Below the pieces are notes generated by a model. The model did no database searches, had not been told where the DNA came from, and saw nothing but the letters and a program-made list of their open reading frames with translations. This document shows positions 6,968-14,446 of a DNA stretch of 14,529 bases, one piece after another. Positions within the stretch are counted from its first letter, which is position 1. The number at the start of each line of letters is the position of its first letter. The DNA is from an uncultured Prevotellaceae bacterium (lineage in GTDB: Bacteria > Bacteroidota > Bacteroidia > Bacteroidales > Bacteroidaceae). The stretch is from contig CAMPCG010000032.1 of NCBI GenBank assembly GCA_946644025.1, positions 1-14,529 of the forward strand, given 5' to 3'. Position numbers and translations under genes: made by a program.

Positions 6968-6977
6968 AAGCCCCCCA

Positions 6978-7628
6978 TCAGTCCCAGTTGGGCGCGAAGA
7001 AGCGGAACATGTTCCACACGAAGGAATTGCGGTATTGGTCGGCACTGGCGGCCGGCACGACGAGGGTGGCGAAGCGCATGGTGCGCTCGTCGAACACGTC
7101 GTTGTAGGAGTCGGGAGGCATGGCAGACTTTGCCTCTATACGGTTCAGACGGCTGCAACCCCTGAAGGCGTAGGGCCAGATGTAGCGCAGGCCGGGGGGC
7201 AGGACGATGGACCGCAGAGAGCGGCAGTTCAAGAAGGCCTGGTCGCCGATGTCCTTCATGCTGTCGGGCAGCACTACCTCGGTAAGACGACGGCAGTCGC
7301 CAAAGCAATGGCGACCCACACCCATGACGCGGAACACGTGGCCGTCGGGGGCCGGCATCAGCCAGGGCACCTCCACGCGCCCGGCGATGGTGGTGTCAAT
7401 CGCAGCTTCCACGTAGCTGTTGACGCCCAGCGTCACAAACACCGAGTTGACAACCATGTAGGCGGCATCCACCTTCTTACCGTTGCAAAGGACGTAGCCG
7501 TGGAACATGTCATCACGTTTCCAGCGGCAATTGGACACCTTGTCTTGACCGTCGGCCGTTGTAAACTTCATACAGACGGCAGTCAGGGCAAGAAGCAAAA
7601 TTCTCTTTATTATTATAGGGTGACGCAT
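6978..7628 (-). CDS. Small secreted BspA-like leucine-rich-repeat protein
   Basis: A 216-residue protein with an N-terminal hydrophobic segment (about residues 8-20) suggesting export. Residues about 100-175 carry three LRR_5-type units (VGRHCFGDC, IGDQAFLNC, IWPYAFRGC, with VLPDSM and VLPPGL between them). A BspA-style cap follows (LVVPAASADQYR). Residues 28-95 are a Cys-containing N-terminal region with no family I can name. Its ATG at 7628 shares one base with the stop of the upstream permease gene (TAATG), so it is almost certainly translated from the same mRNA by reinitiation. It is the last gene of the efflux operon. Its role there is unknown; a surface or periplasmic accessory function is a guess. 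Confidence 0.85.
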   Translation of the reverse strand: MRHPIIIKRILLLALTAVCMKFTTADGQDKVSNCRWKRDDMFHGYVLCNGKKVDAAYMVVNSVFVTLGVNSYVEAAIDTTIAGRVEVPWLMPAPDGHVFRVMGVGRHCFGDCRRLTEVVLPDSMKDIGDQAFLNCRSLRSIVLPPGLRYIWPYAFRGCSRLNRIEAKSAMPPDSYNDVFDERTMRFATLVVPAASADQYRNSFVWNMFRFFAPNWD

Positions 7629-8848
7629 TAGCTGCTCTTCCTCTTCTTCATGCGGGCCAGACGCTCGTGAACGTCATGCCGGGTAAGGCGTATCTGATGA
7701 CGGTATACCAGGCAGGCAAGGGTGAAATAGAGGGCGGTCTGAATCCAGAGCACGCGGTATTCGTCCACGACGTCGGAGAGCGTGCCCCCCATCTCGTTGA
7801 TGCGCACGAAGGCACGGATGCCGAAGGTGCTGGGGAAGAGCCAGCTCACACCCTGCCACATACCGGGAATGCTCGACTGGGGCCAGCTGATGCCCGAGAG
7901 AAAGAGCAGCGGAATGGTGATGAACACCATGAGCAGCATGACGTTCTCGCGGTAGCGCACCAGACAGCTGACGAGGATGCCGAAGAAGACGCAGTCGAGC
8001 ACGTAGGGAGTCATCAGCATGAGCAGCGGCTGCCACTGGCCGATGGCCGTGAAGTTGAACATGCGGGGAACGATGAGCACCAGGTAGGCCGTCATGGGAA
8101 TGTAGACCATGAGATAGGCCATGGACTTGCCGATGACCGTGCGGAACATGCTGTGATACTGGCGGCTGAAGGGGATGAGGTTCTTGTAGGGGTTGCTCTC
8201 GCGTGCCGTGCCCGCCAGCATACCGATGCCCAGCACGAGGGTCTGCTGGATGATGAGCATGAGCACCGCCGGGATGATGAACGAGCCGTAGCCGCCGGTG
8301 GGGTTGAACAGGGCTACCTCCTCGAAGTCCAGCGGACGGGCCGAGATTTGCTCCTCACGAAGGGTGAAGTGGCCGCCACGCGAGGTCGTCAGCTCGCTGC
8401 CCATGAGCTGGGTGACGCTCTGCGCCGTCTGGTACACAGCCTTGTAGGCCAGCATCAGGCTCATGTCGCAGAAGACCGTTATCGTGGCCTGCTCCATGCG
8501 GCACAGGCGGGTCTCGAAGTCGGAGGGAATGACGTAGACGCCCTTGGCCAGCTGGCGGCTCACAAGCGAGCGCGCCTCGTCAATGTCGGCCGCATAGCAG
8601 AGCACACGAACGTCGGGAGAGGCATCTACGCGGTGGGCAAACTGGCGGGAAAGGGCGGTGTGGCAGTCGTCGACAATCACTACGGGTACCTCGCGCACCA
8701 CCTCGTTGTTGTAAATCCAGGAGTAGAGCAGCGGGTAGAACAGCGGCACCAGGATGAAGAAGATGATCACTCCCTCGTCGTGCAGCATCTGCTTGAGCTC
8801 CTCGCGCCAGATGTAGCAAGTGTCGGCTATGTTACGGAATATAGACAT
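7628..8848 (-). CDS. ABC-2 type permease (second of two)
   Basis: A 406-residue inner-membrane protein of the ABC-2 permease family (YhhJ/YbhR-like). There is one membrane helix at about 27-46, then a roughly 140-residue periplasmic loop with the usual alpha/beta pattern (VPVVIVDDCHTALSRQ ... DEARSLVSRQLAKGVYVIP). Further helices lie near 188-212, 240-262, 274-296, 302-320 and 366-385, and the C-terminal tail is basic. The start overlaps the end of the preceding permease gene by 17 bp, implying translational coupling and a heterodimeric permease. Proteins of this type act with a HlyD adaptor and a TolC channel to export drugs or other small molecules; the substrate cannot be read from the sequence. 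It has no nucleotide-binding domain. Confidence 0.93.
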   Translation of the reverse strand: MSIFRNIADTCYIWREELKQMLHDEGVIIFFILVPLFYPLLYSWIYNNEVVREVPVVIVDDCHTALSRQFAHRVDASPDVRVLCYAADIDEARSLVSRQLAKGVYVIPSDFETRLCRMEQATITVFCDMSLMLAYKAVYQTAQSVTQLMGSELTTSRGGHFTLREEQISARPLDFEEVALFNPTGGYGSFIIPAVLMLIIQQTLVLGIGMLAGTARESNPYKNLIPFSRQYHSMFRTVIGKSMAYLMVYIPMTAYLVLIVPRMFNFTAIGQWQPLLMLMTPYVLDCVFFGILVSCLVRYRENVMLLMVFITIPLLFLSGISWPQSSIPGMWQGVSWLFPSTFGIRAFVRINEMGGTLSDVVDEYRVLWIQTALYFTLACLVYRHQIRLTRHDVHERLARMKKRKSS

Positions 8849-10004
8849 AGGTAAGCATGGCGTTCTTAATCTTCTTCAGCACCAGCCAGGGAAGGATGGT
8901 GAAGGCTACCATGGCTGCCAGGTGGAACCAGGCCTCAAGCAGGGGGTAGCCGTTGAAGACGCACGTCTGGTAAATCATGAAATAATGGCGCAGGGGGAAG
9001 AGCCAGCTCAACGCCTGCAGCGGGCCGTCCATCGCCATGATGGGGAAGAAGGTGCCGGCCATGGAGAAACTGAGCACCGCCCACAGCGAGCAGATACTCA
9101 TCGACATGCGCAGCGAGGGCATAAGGCCGAAGGCAAAGATGCCGAACCCCTGGGCTGCGGCCACCTGAAGCAAAGCCAGCAGCACCAGCATGGGCGTGCC
9201 GCCGGCATGGGGGAAGCGCAGGATGCCGAACACGTAGTATTCGTAGATGAAGATGACGGCAAGGAAAATGAGCGTCTGGGGCAGTATCTTGCCGATGATG
9301 GCTACGAGGATGTTGCCGTCGGCCTCGGCCAGCCACTGCTTCGACGTGCCGAACTTCAGCTCCGTGCCCAGGCTGTAGGCCGCGATGAGAAACATGAAGA
9401 GCATCATCAGGCCGGGCACAAGCGACGTGGTGATGAACACGTTGTAGTCGGTCCAGGGATTCTGAATCTGGTGCAGGTCCAGGCGGATGGGCTGCAGCAG
9501 CGCCTGAATCTGGGCGTCGGTGGCCCCGCGGGCCCGCAGCATGGACTGGCCCACAGCGGCACTGCCCAGCGTGGAGATGGTCTTCAGGTCCTTGTAGACC
9601 AGGGAGCCGGCGGTGACGCTCGACATGGTGTAGTAAAACGAAATCTTGGGCTGACGGCTGGCCAGCAGCTTGGCGGTGGTGCCTTTGGGAAGGAGCAGGA
9701 ACCCGTAGATGTGGTTCTCCTGAATGGCGCGACGGGCCTCGGCCATGCTTGAGTAGCGGGCCACGACGCGGGTGTTCTGGAACGCATCCATGCGGCGCAC
9801 CAGCGAGCGGGTGGTCGACGTGTTGTCAAGGTCGACAACGCCGATGGGCATGTCCTCGGGCTGGCCGTCGGTGAGCATACCGGTGAAGAACACCATCACC
9901 AGCAGCGGGAACACTACCATGCAGAACCCGTAGATGGGGTTCTTCGACATGATGCGGCTCTCGCGCACCATCAGGTGCCAGATGTCCTTTAAGTACTTGT
10001 ACAT
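8832..10004 (-). CDS. ABC-2 type permease (first of two)
   Basis: A 390-residue paralogue of the next gene with the same plan: membrane helix at about 24-43, a periplasmic domain (MPIGVVDLDNTSTTRSLVRR ... ARRAIQENHIYGFLLLP), then helices near 193-212, 236-260, 270-293, 303-324 and 356-376. The conserved SWLFPLRHYF motif near residues 333-342 corresponds to SWLFPSTFGIR in the partner, typical of ABC-2 permeases. It lies 28 bp after the HlyD gene and overlaps the second permease gene by 17 bp. Together they probably form the inner-membrane pore of a tripartite exporter. Confidence 0.93.
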   Translation of the reverse strand: MYKYLKDIWHLMVRESRIMSKNPIYGFCMVVFPLLVMVFFTGMLTDGQPEDMPIGVVDLDNTSTTRSLVRRMDAFQNTRVVARYSSMAEARRAIQENHIYGFLLLPKGTTAKLLASRQPKISFYYTMSSVTAGSLVYKDLKTISTLGSAAVGQSMLRARGATDAQIQALLQPIRLDLHQIQNPWTDYNVFITTSLVPGLMMLFMFLIAAYSLGTELKFGTSKQWLAEADGNILVAIIGKILPQTLIFLAVIFIYEYYVFGILRFPHAGGTPMLVLLALLQVAAAQGFGIFAFGLMPSLRMSMSICSLWAVLSFSMAGTFFPIMAMDGPLQALSWLFPLRHYFMIYQTCVFNGYPLLEAWFHLAAMVAFTILPWLVLKKIKNAMLTYVYIP

Positions 10005-10032
10005 TATGGCTGCCCCTTCACCTATACTTCCA

Positions 10033-11022
10033 TTATTTCACTATGAGCGACATACCGGGGCGCAGACCCTCGAACTTCTCCGTGGGACGGGCCCTCACCT
10101 CAAAGGTGCGTAGGTCGTACTGGCCGCTGGCCTTCGTGGCTTTCCACACGGCGAAGGAACCCTGGTCCTTGAGGTAGTACACCTTCATCTTCACCTCCTT
10201 GTTGAAGGCGGGTACGAAGGCGCTGATCTCCGAGCCTATCTGCAGCGCGCCGAGCTGGTCTTCGCGCACGTTGAACGTTCCCCACAGGTCGTCCATCATC
10301 GAGATGGTCATGATGGGGCTGCCGGTGCCTACCAGCTCGCCCACCTTGGGGTAGATGCTGCTCACCTCGCCGTCCATCTGGGCCGTCTGCACCGTCTCGC
10401 CGATGTAGGCGCTGACCTCCTGCACGGCTCCGCGGGCCCGCTCCAACTGTGCCTGTGCGGCCAGCTTCTCTTCCTGGCGGGCACCGTTGACGGCCATGTC
10501 GTACTGGCTCTGGGCGGCCTGCACCTGTGCCTTCGACGACTTGTAGAGTGCCTCGGCCTCGTCGCGCTTCTGGGCGCTGACCACACCCTCAGCGAAGAGG
10601 CGCTGCACGCGGCCGTAGCTCTTCTCGGCTATCTCCAGGCCGGCCTTGGCCTGCTGCAGCAGCTGGAAGGCTCCCTGCACCTGCTCTTTGCGGGCACCGT
10701 TCTTGGCCATGAGCTCCAGGGCGGCGGCACCGGCCTCCGCTCCTTGGGCCTGCTGCATCTTGGCGCGCACCTCGGGGGCGTCGATGATGGCCAGCGTGTC
10801 GCCGGCGTGGACGTAGTCGCCCTCCTTCACGCGAATCTCAAGGATGCGGCCGGGCACCTTGCTCGACACGCGATACTCCTCGACTTCCACCTGGCCCTGC
10901 ATGAGGTCGGGGGTGCGGTCGAAGATGAAAAAGCCGATGATGGCCACGATGATGACTACCGTGGCAAATCCAAGGATGGCCAGCAGGATGTTCCTATGCT
11001 GTTGTTTTGACTGCTCTGACAT
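10033..11022 (-). CDS. HlyD-family periplasmic adaptor (membrane fusion) protein
   Basis: A 329-residue protein that would link the ABC-2 permeases to the TolC-like channel. There is an N-terminal membrane anchor at about 11-34. The first half of the lipoyl domain is at about 43-85 (VSSKVPGRILEIRVKEGDYV, GDTLAIID). A long Ala/Gln/Glu-rich alpha-helical hairpin spans about 85-205. The second lipoyl half is at about 205-242 (DGEVSSIYPKVGELVGTGSP), and a beta-barrel region runs to the end. The conserved C-terminal GLRPGMSLIVK is intact. The gene is 132 bp after tolC, a gap filled by a palindromic element, and 28 bp before the first permease. Confidence 0.93.
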   Translation of the reverse strand: MSEQSKQQHRNILLAILGFATVVIIVAIIGFFIFDRTPDLMQGQVEVEEYRVSSKVPGRILEIRVKEGDYVHAGDTLAIIDAPEVRAKMQQAQGAEAGAAALELMAKNGARKEQVQGAFQLLQQAKAGLEIAEKSYGRVQRLFAEGVVSAQKRDEAEALYKSSKAQVQAAQSQYDMAVNGARQEEKLAAQAQLERARGAVQEVSAYIGETVQTAQMDGEVSSIYPKVGELVGTGSPIMTISMMDDLWGTFNVREDQLGALQIGSEISAFVPAFNKEVKMKVYYLKDQGSFAVWKATKASGQYDLRTFEVRARPTEKFEGLRPGMSLIVK

Positions 11023-11064
11023 AATTGTATTTGTTATTTATTGATTTACTATTTACTGGTTACT

Positions 11065-11147
11065 GGCCCCACCCCCAACCCCTCCCCCGAAGGGAGGGGA
11101 GCTTTCTCGGCTTAAGCCTCCCCCTCGGGGGGAGGTTGGTGGGGGCC
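11065..11147. repeat. GC-rich palindromic dispersed element, copy B, between tolC-like and hlyD-like genes
   Basis: The arms at 11065-11088 and 11127-11147 are complementary with small gaps (GGCCCC-ACCCCC-AACCCC against GGTTGGTGGGGGCC). The central 39 bases (11092-11130) match 3960-3998 at 36 positions. Transcribed within the efflux operon, it would form a strong hairpin that may tune hlyD/permease expression relative to tolC. It has no T tract suitable for full termination. Confidence 0.8.
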
Positions 11148-11154
11148 GTGCCGC

Positions 11155-12693
11155 TTACCTCAGGACTCCGAGCGCTTTTCGCTGCTCTACGAGTGCCAGC
11201 TTCTGCTCTATGTTTGCGTCGATGACCTGTGACTGTGCCTGTAGCCATGCCGTCTGTGCCTCCATGACGACGGTGGGCGTGATGACTCCCTCGCGGAATC
11301 CGATGTTGGCCGTGCGCAGGTTTTCCTCGGCCCGCTCTATGCTCTTCTGTGCCAGTGAGAGGCGCTTGGCAGCCTCTGCCACCTTGAAGTCGGCCTGGCT
11401 CACCTGCAGGTTGATGAGGTCGCGTGCCTCTTGCAGCTCCAGGTTGGCAATGGCGGTTGCACCCTTGCTGGCGCGCACCTTGTAGGCCACGTCGCCCCAG
11501 TTCCACAGGGGTATGCGCACAAGCACCCCGACGTTCCAGAATCCGCTGAAGCGCTTCTGGAAACCGTTGAAGACGTTGGGGTTGCTCACGGCATAGCCTC
11601 CCGTGAGAGCCACCTGCGGCAGGTTGCCGGCTTTCAGTATGTTGGTTGCCTGCCGGCTCATGTCCACCACATTGGAGAGCATTCGCAGCTCGGGGCGTAA
11701 GGCGCCCCCTTCGGCCCCCTCTTCGGCCCCTGAGGGGGCTACTATAGATTCTGGGGCAGAAGGTGTCGTGCCGGAGGTCTCGTCTTCCAATGTGATGCTC
11801 TCGTTGAGGGGCAGGCCGATGACCTTGCAGAGCAGCATACGCGAGAGCGTCAGTCCGTCGTCCACTTTCTGGACGGCCATCTGCGCTTCGTTTACCTTCA
11901 CGCTGACGCTCAGTCCGTCGCTGCGTGTGGCCACGCCCTCCTCAATCATCTTCTGCACGTCGCCGTCCAGCTTGGAGACGAGCTGCAGGTAGCTCTCGGC
12001 CAGCTGCTTCTTGTGGTAGAGCGACACCACCTGCCAGTAGGCCTTGTCGGTCTCGTAGATGACGTTTTGCCGCCTGGCGTCGGCCGAGTTTCCGGCCATC
12101 TCTTCGCCCAGGTCGGCCAGCCGGTTCATGGCAATGATGCTTCCGCCCATGAACACCGGCTGGGTGGCCATGATGGAGCCCGCCCAAAGGTTGCGCGTGT
12201 CGGTGTTGAACGCATCGACGATTTTCTCTCCCAAGGCATTCATGATGCCAGCGGTGCCGTTCATGGTCTGGCCCATGAACTGCTGGAAGTCGCCGGCCAT
12301 CTGCTGCACCTGCTGTGCGGGTATTCCTGCCTGCACGAACATCTTCCCTATGTTGGCCATCTGTGCCTCCAGTCCCGGCCCCAGGCTTCCCTGCATGGCC
12401 CCCACGGTGGTGGTGCCCAGCTGTGAGAGGTCGGCCTGCATGTCGTTGCTGAGCAGCGATATGGGCTTGCTGGTGTGCTGGTAGGTGCCTACTGCCGAGA
12501 CGTGTGGCAGGTACTTCGTGCGTGCCGACCGTTTCAGGTTGGCGGCTACGTCTTGCTTCACGCGGCTCACTTGCAGTTGCTTGTTGTTGCGCAGGGCCAT
12601 GGCGCGGCAGCTGTCAAGCGACAGTAGCGTCTGCGCCCCGAGGGTACTGAGTGACAGGGAACAAATAATGATTGACAAACCGATTCTTTTCAT
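11155..12693 (-). CDS. TolC-family outer membrane efflux protein
   Basis: A 512-residue outer-membrane factor. The signal peptide is at about 1-20 (cleavage near TLGA|Q). The mature N-terminus (LSLDSCRAMALRNNKQLQVSR) and the two internal helical repeats (about 25-300 and 330-512) are typical of the OEP family. Residues about 80-165 form a Met/Gln/Gly-rich expansion, which as I recall is also seen in Bacteroidetes relatives. Residues about 307-332 are a low-complexity Ser/Ala/Glu/Gly stretch encoded by a palindromic repeat, placed just before the conserved RPEL. It would provide the trimeric outer-membrane channel for the HlyD adaptor and ABC-2 permeases encoded downstream. The gene starts 56 bp after the coiled-coil gene. 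Confidence 0.93.
   Translation of the reverse strand: MKRIGLSIIICSLSLSTLGAQTLLSLDSCRAMALRNNKQLQVSRVKQDVAANLKRSARTKYLPHVSAVGTYQHTSKPISLLSNDMQADLSQLGTTTVGAMQGSLGPGLEAQMANIGKMFVQAGIPAQQVQQMAGDFQQFMGQTMNGTAGIMNALGEKIVDAFNTDTRNLWAGSIMATQPVFMGGSIIAMNRLADLGEEMAGNSADARRQNVIYETDKAYWQVVSLYHKKQLAESYLQLVSKLDGDVQKMIEEGVATRSDGLSVSVKVNEAQMAVQKVDDGLTLSRMLLCKVIGLPLNESITLEDETSGTTPSAPESIVAPSGAEEGAEGGALRPELRMLSNVVDMSRQATNILKAGNLPQVALTGGYAVSNPNVFNGFQKRFSGFWNVGVLVRIPLWNWGDVAYKVRASKGATAIANLELQEARDLINLQVSQADFKVAEAAKRLSLAQKSIERAEENLRTANIGFREGVITPTVVMEAQTAWLQAQSQVIDANIEQKLALVEQRKALGVLR
11700..11775. repeat. Palindromic low-complexity insert inside the TolC-like gene
   Basis: GCCCCCT (11714-11720) pairs with AGGGGGC (11733-11739), within a tract of CCCC(C)TTCGG-type repeats. 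The segment is translated as about 25 residues rich in Ala, Gly, Ser, Pro and Glu, between residues about 307 and 332. It lies in a loop position and keeps the frame. The base composition and palindrome resemble the window's intergenic elements, but the sequence is not identical to them. Confidence 0.6.
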
Positions 12694-12749
12694 CGCAAGA
12701 CCAGTTCAACGAAACAATAATTGGATAATCTGTATGATGTAAGTCGTAG

Positions 12750-13619
12750 TTAGTTGAATGTGAATGTGCGCGTGCCGATCATGTTTCCCTCGGCGAAGAT
12801 GCTCACGCGGTATTCTCCTGCCTCGAGGAACTCGTTCACGGGCCAGTAGGTCTGCAGGGTAAGTTCCTCGCCGGTATATTCGGCCACCTTCTTCATGGAG
12901 TACTCCAGCTGCCGGTTCTCGTAGGGGAATGTTCCGGCGGTGAGGGTCTGTCCTCCCGGTGTCTGTATGCGCACGTAGAAGGTGCGGTTGCCGTTGGTGG
13001 CGGTCACGTTTCGGGCGATGGTGAATCCCACCTGCAGCGTGGTGCAGTCTTTCATCTTCTTGGCCGTCTTGTTGCGCTTGTTCAGTGCCGTCATGTTGAT
13101 GCCTGTCGCGTCGAGCTGTGCGGCTATGGCCACCTGCTCCTTGAGCGTCTGCCGCTCGTGCTGCAGCCCCTGGTTCACGCTCTTCGACTGTGCCAGCTCG
13201 TCCTTCACCTGCGTGTTCTCGGCCACGAGGGCCTGGTTCACCTGGTTCAGCGAGTCCACCATGCGTATGTATTGGCGGAGCACGTTGCGCACGGTGGCCA
13301 GCTCTTTCTTCAGGCGAGTAATCTCGCGGGCGTCGTCGGCCTTCACGCGCTTCAGCTCTTCGAGCAGCTGCTGGGTGCGCATCTGCTCCTGCGTGAGCTG
13401 CTCGATGATGCTGTCGTTGTTTATCTGGGTCATCATCTCGCTGTATTGCAGGGTGAAGCGCTCGTACTCGTTCTCCATCTCCTGCTTGTCCAGCTCGGCC
13501 AGCTCGCGCATCTCCTGCTTCTCCTGTTCCAGGTTGCGGTTGTCCATAAACAGCCACACGGCCACGCCGGCAAGGGCCAGGATGAGCAGTATGGCTAAGG
13601 CGATAAGTAGCTTTTTCAT
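12750..13619 (-). CDS. Membrane-anchored coiled-coil protein, first gene of the efflux operon
   Basis: A 289-residue protein of no family I can name. An N-terminal membrane helix or uncleaved signal lies at 4-24 (LLIALAILLILALAGVAVWL). A long charged coiled coil runs over about 26-165, followed by a compact beta-rich domain at about 185-289 (YVRIQTPGG, YRVSIFAEG, TRTFTF). Topology suggests anchoring in the inner membrane with the rest in the periplasm. The start MKKLL at 13619 is chosen over an upstream in-frame ATG at 13682 because it begins at the membrane segment with a Lys-rich n-region. It leads the tolC-hlyD-permease operon, 56 bp before the TolC-like gene, and might organise or brace the exporter; that is inference. 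Confidence 0.82.
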   Translation of the reverse strand: MKKLLIALAILLILALAGVAVWLFMDNRNLEQEKQEMRELAELDKQEMENEYERFTLQYSEMMTQINNDSIIEQLTQEQMRTQQLLEELKRVKADDAREITRLKKELATVRNVLRQYIRMVDSLNQVNQALVAENTQVKDELAQSKSVNQGLQHERQTLKEQVAIAAQLDATGINMTALNKRNKTAKKMKDCTTLQVGFTIARNVTATNGNRTFYVRIQTPGGQTLTAGTFPYENRQLEYSMKKVAEYTGEELTLQTYWPVNEFLEAGEYRVSIFAEGNMIGTRTFTFN

Positions 13620-13667
13620 GTCTTTCTTTCTTCCTATATATAAATAATGTATAGCAGACCCTCGTGC

Positions 13668-13758
13668 TTTGAGCCGTCCCAACCCTGAGTCTGAGCCGCC
13701 GGAATACCATGACCGAGCCGCCGGGACTGCGGGTTTGAGCCGTCCTCACTGACAGGGC
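13668..13758. repeat. 22-bp-period repeat array in the operon leader, four units
   Basis: GAGCCG occurs at 13671, 13693, 13715 and 13737, exactly every 22 bp. The first and last units carry TTTGAGCCGTCC; the middle two carry GAGCCGCCGG. The rest of each unit is variable. GTTTGAGCCGTCC at 13733-13745 is identical to 4455-4467 in the other array. The array lies between the predicted -7 box (13774-13781) and the start codon (13619), so it would be transcribed in the about 150-nt leader. Confidence 0.82.
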
Positions 13759-13773
13759 ACTTACTTCGTCGTG

Positions 13774-13804
13774 CAAAGTTAGTGGTTTTACTCAAAAGCG
13801 CAAA
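13774..13804 (-). promoter_or_regulatory. Promoter of the efflux operon
   Basis: On the minus strand: -33 TTTG (13801-13804), a 19-bp spacer, and -7 TAACTTTG (13774-13781), a full match to the Bacteroidetes housekeeping promoter. It predicts a 5' leader of about 150 nt before the ATG at 13619. It is back to back with the promoter of the XRE-cupin gene. Confidence 0.8.
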
Positions 13805-13818
13805 ATCTTTTTGCATTT

Positions 13819-13850
13819 TTTGGCGATTCCGAGTTTTTGTCGTACCTTTG
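13819..13850 (+). promoter_or_regulatory. Promoter of the XRE-cupin regulator gene
   Basis: -33 TTTG (13819-13822), a 20-bp spacer, and -7 TACCTTTG (13843-13850), a full consensus match. It decides the gene's start: the in-frame TTG codon at 13811 lies upstream of the promoter, so translation must begin at ATG 13883. Only 14 bp separate its -33 from that of the divergent efflux operon. Confidence 0.85.
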
Positions 13851-13882
13851 CGGCCCGAACATCAACCAACGCGAAGAGAATT

Positions 13883-14437
13883 ATGGACGAACAAATGAAA
13901 CAGATTGGCGAGCGTCTGCGCGGTCTGCGCGACGTGCTCGACATCGAGGTGGGCGAGGTGGCCCGCCTCTGTGGTATCAGTGAGGAGCAGTATCTGGAGA
14001 TGGAGAACGGCACCGGCGGCCTGTCGGTGGCCAATCTTCAGAAGATAGCCAAGGAGTATGGCGTATCGCTCGACGTGCTCATGTTTGGCGAGGAGCCTCA
14101 CATGCGCAACTATTTCCTCACCCGCAAGGGTCAGGGCCTGCGGGTGGAGCGCCGCAAGGCCTACAACTACGAGAGCCTGGCCAGCGGATTCCGCGGTCGC
14201 AAGGCCGACCCCTTCATCGTCACCGTCGAGCCTAAGCCCGACGACACGCCCAAGGAGATGAACTCCCACTCGGGGCAGGAGTTCAACATGGTGCTGGAGG
14301 GCGAGATGGAACTGACCATCGGCCAGAAGGTGCTCACCCTGAGCGAGGGCGACAGCATCTACTTCGACGCCACACAGCCCCACGGTATGCGCACGCTCAA
14401 CGGAAAGCAGGTCAGGTTCCTGGCCATCATCTTCTGA
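13883..14437 (+). CDS. XRE-family transcriptional regulator with C-terminal cupin domain
   Basis: A 184-residue regulator. The N-terminal helix-turn-helix (XRE type) is at about 8-65 (IGERLRGLRDVLDIEVGEVARLCGISEEQYLEMENG ... LQKIAKEYGVSLDVL). The C-terminal cupin is at about 108-184, with H129 in the HSGQEFNMVLEGEMEL motif and H167 in GDSIYFDATQPHGM. The cupin probably senses a small ligand that alters DNA binding. From memory, Bacteroidetes relatives are often encoded directly before an AMP-forming acyl-CoA synthetase, and the reading frame starting at 14513 fits that. It is divergent from the efflux operon with a shared promoter region, so it could regulate itself, the downstream gene, the operon, or all of these. 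Confidence 0.92.
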   Translation: MDEQMKQIGERLRGLRDVLDIEVGEVARLCGISEEQYLEMENGTGGLSVANLQKIAKEYGVSLDVLMFGEEPHMRNYFLTRKGQGLRVERRKAYNYESLASGFRGRKADPFIVTVEPKPDDTPKEMNSHSGQEFNMVLEGEMELTIGQKVLTLSEGDSIYFDATQPHGMRTLNGKQVRFLAIIF

Positions 14438-14446
14438 CCCCACACT

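Noticed and set aside
7667..8854. Long plus-strand open frame (395 codons) opposite the ABC-2 permease
   Set aside because: It is His/Glu/Asp/Gly-rich and exactly antisense to a clear membrane protein gene; a typical shadow frame in GC-rich coding DNA. The same holds for 8820-9752, opposite the other permease.
12711..12720. CAATAATTGG near the TolC-like start as a second copy of the 5562-5577 palindrome
   Set aside because: Only a short AT-rich half matches and the symmetry is incomplete, so chance is sufficient.
13620..13682. Upstream ATG (13682) adding 21 residues to the coiled-coil protein
   Set aside because: The added residues run into the 22-bp array and would bury the membrane segment behind an unrelated sequence; MKKLL at 13619 is a better start.
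12706..13776. Minus-strand open frame of 356 codons overlapping the coiled-coil gene
   Set aside because: It is a frame-shifted shadow with an Arg/Ala/Gly-rich translation; the coiled-coil frame has a membrane segment, heptad-like pattern and ordered beta domain.
13811..13882. Upstream TTG start for the XRE-cupin regulator
   Set aside because: It lies upstream of the -7 box at 13843-13850, so it would not be on the transcript; ATG 13883 leads straight into the helix-turn-helix.
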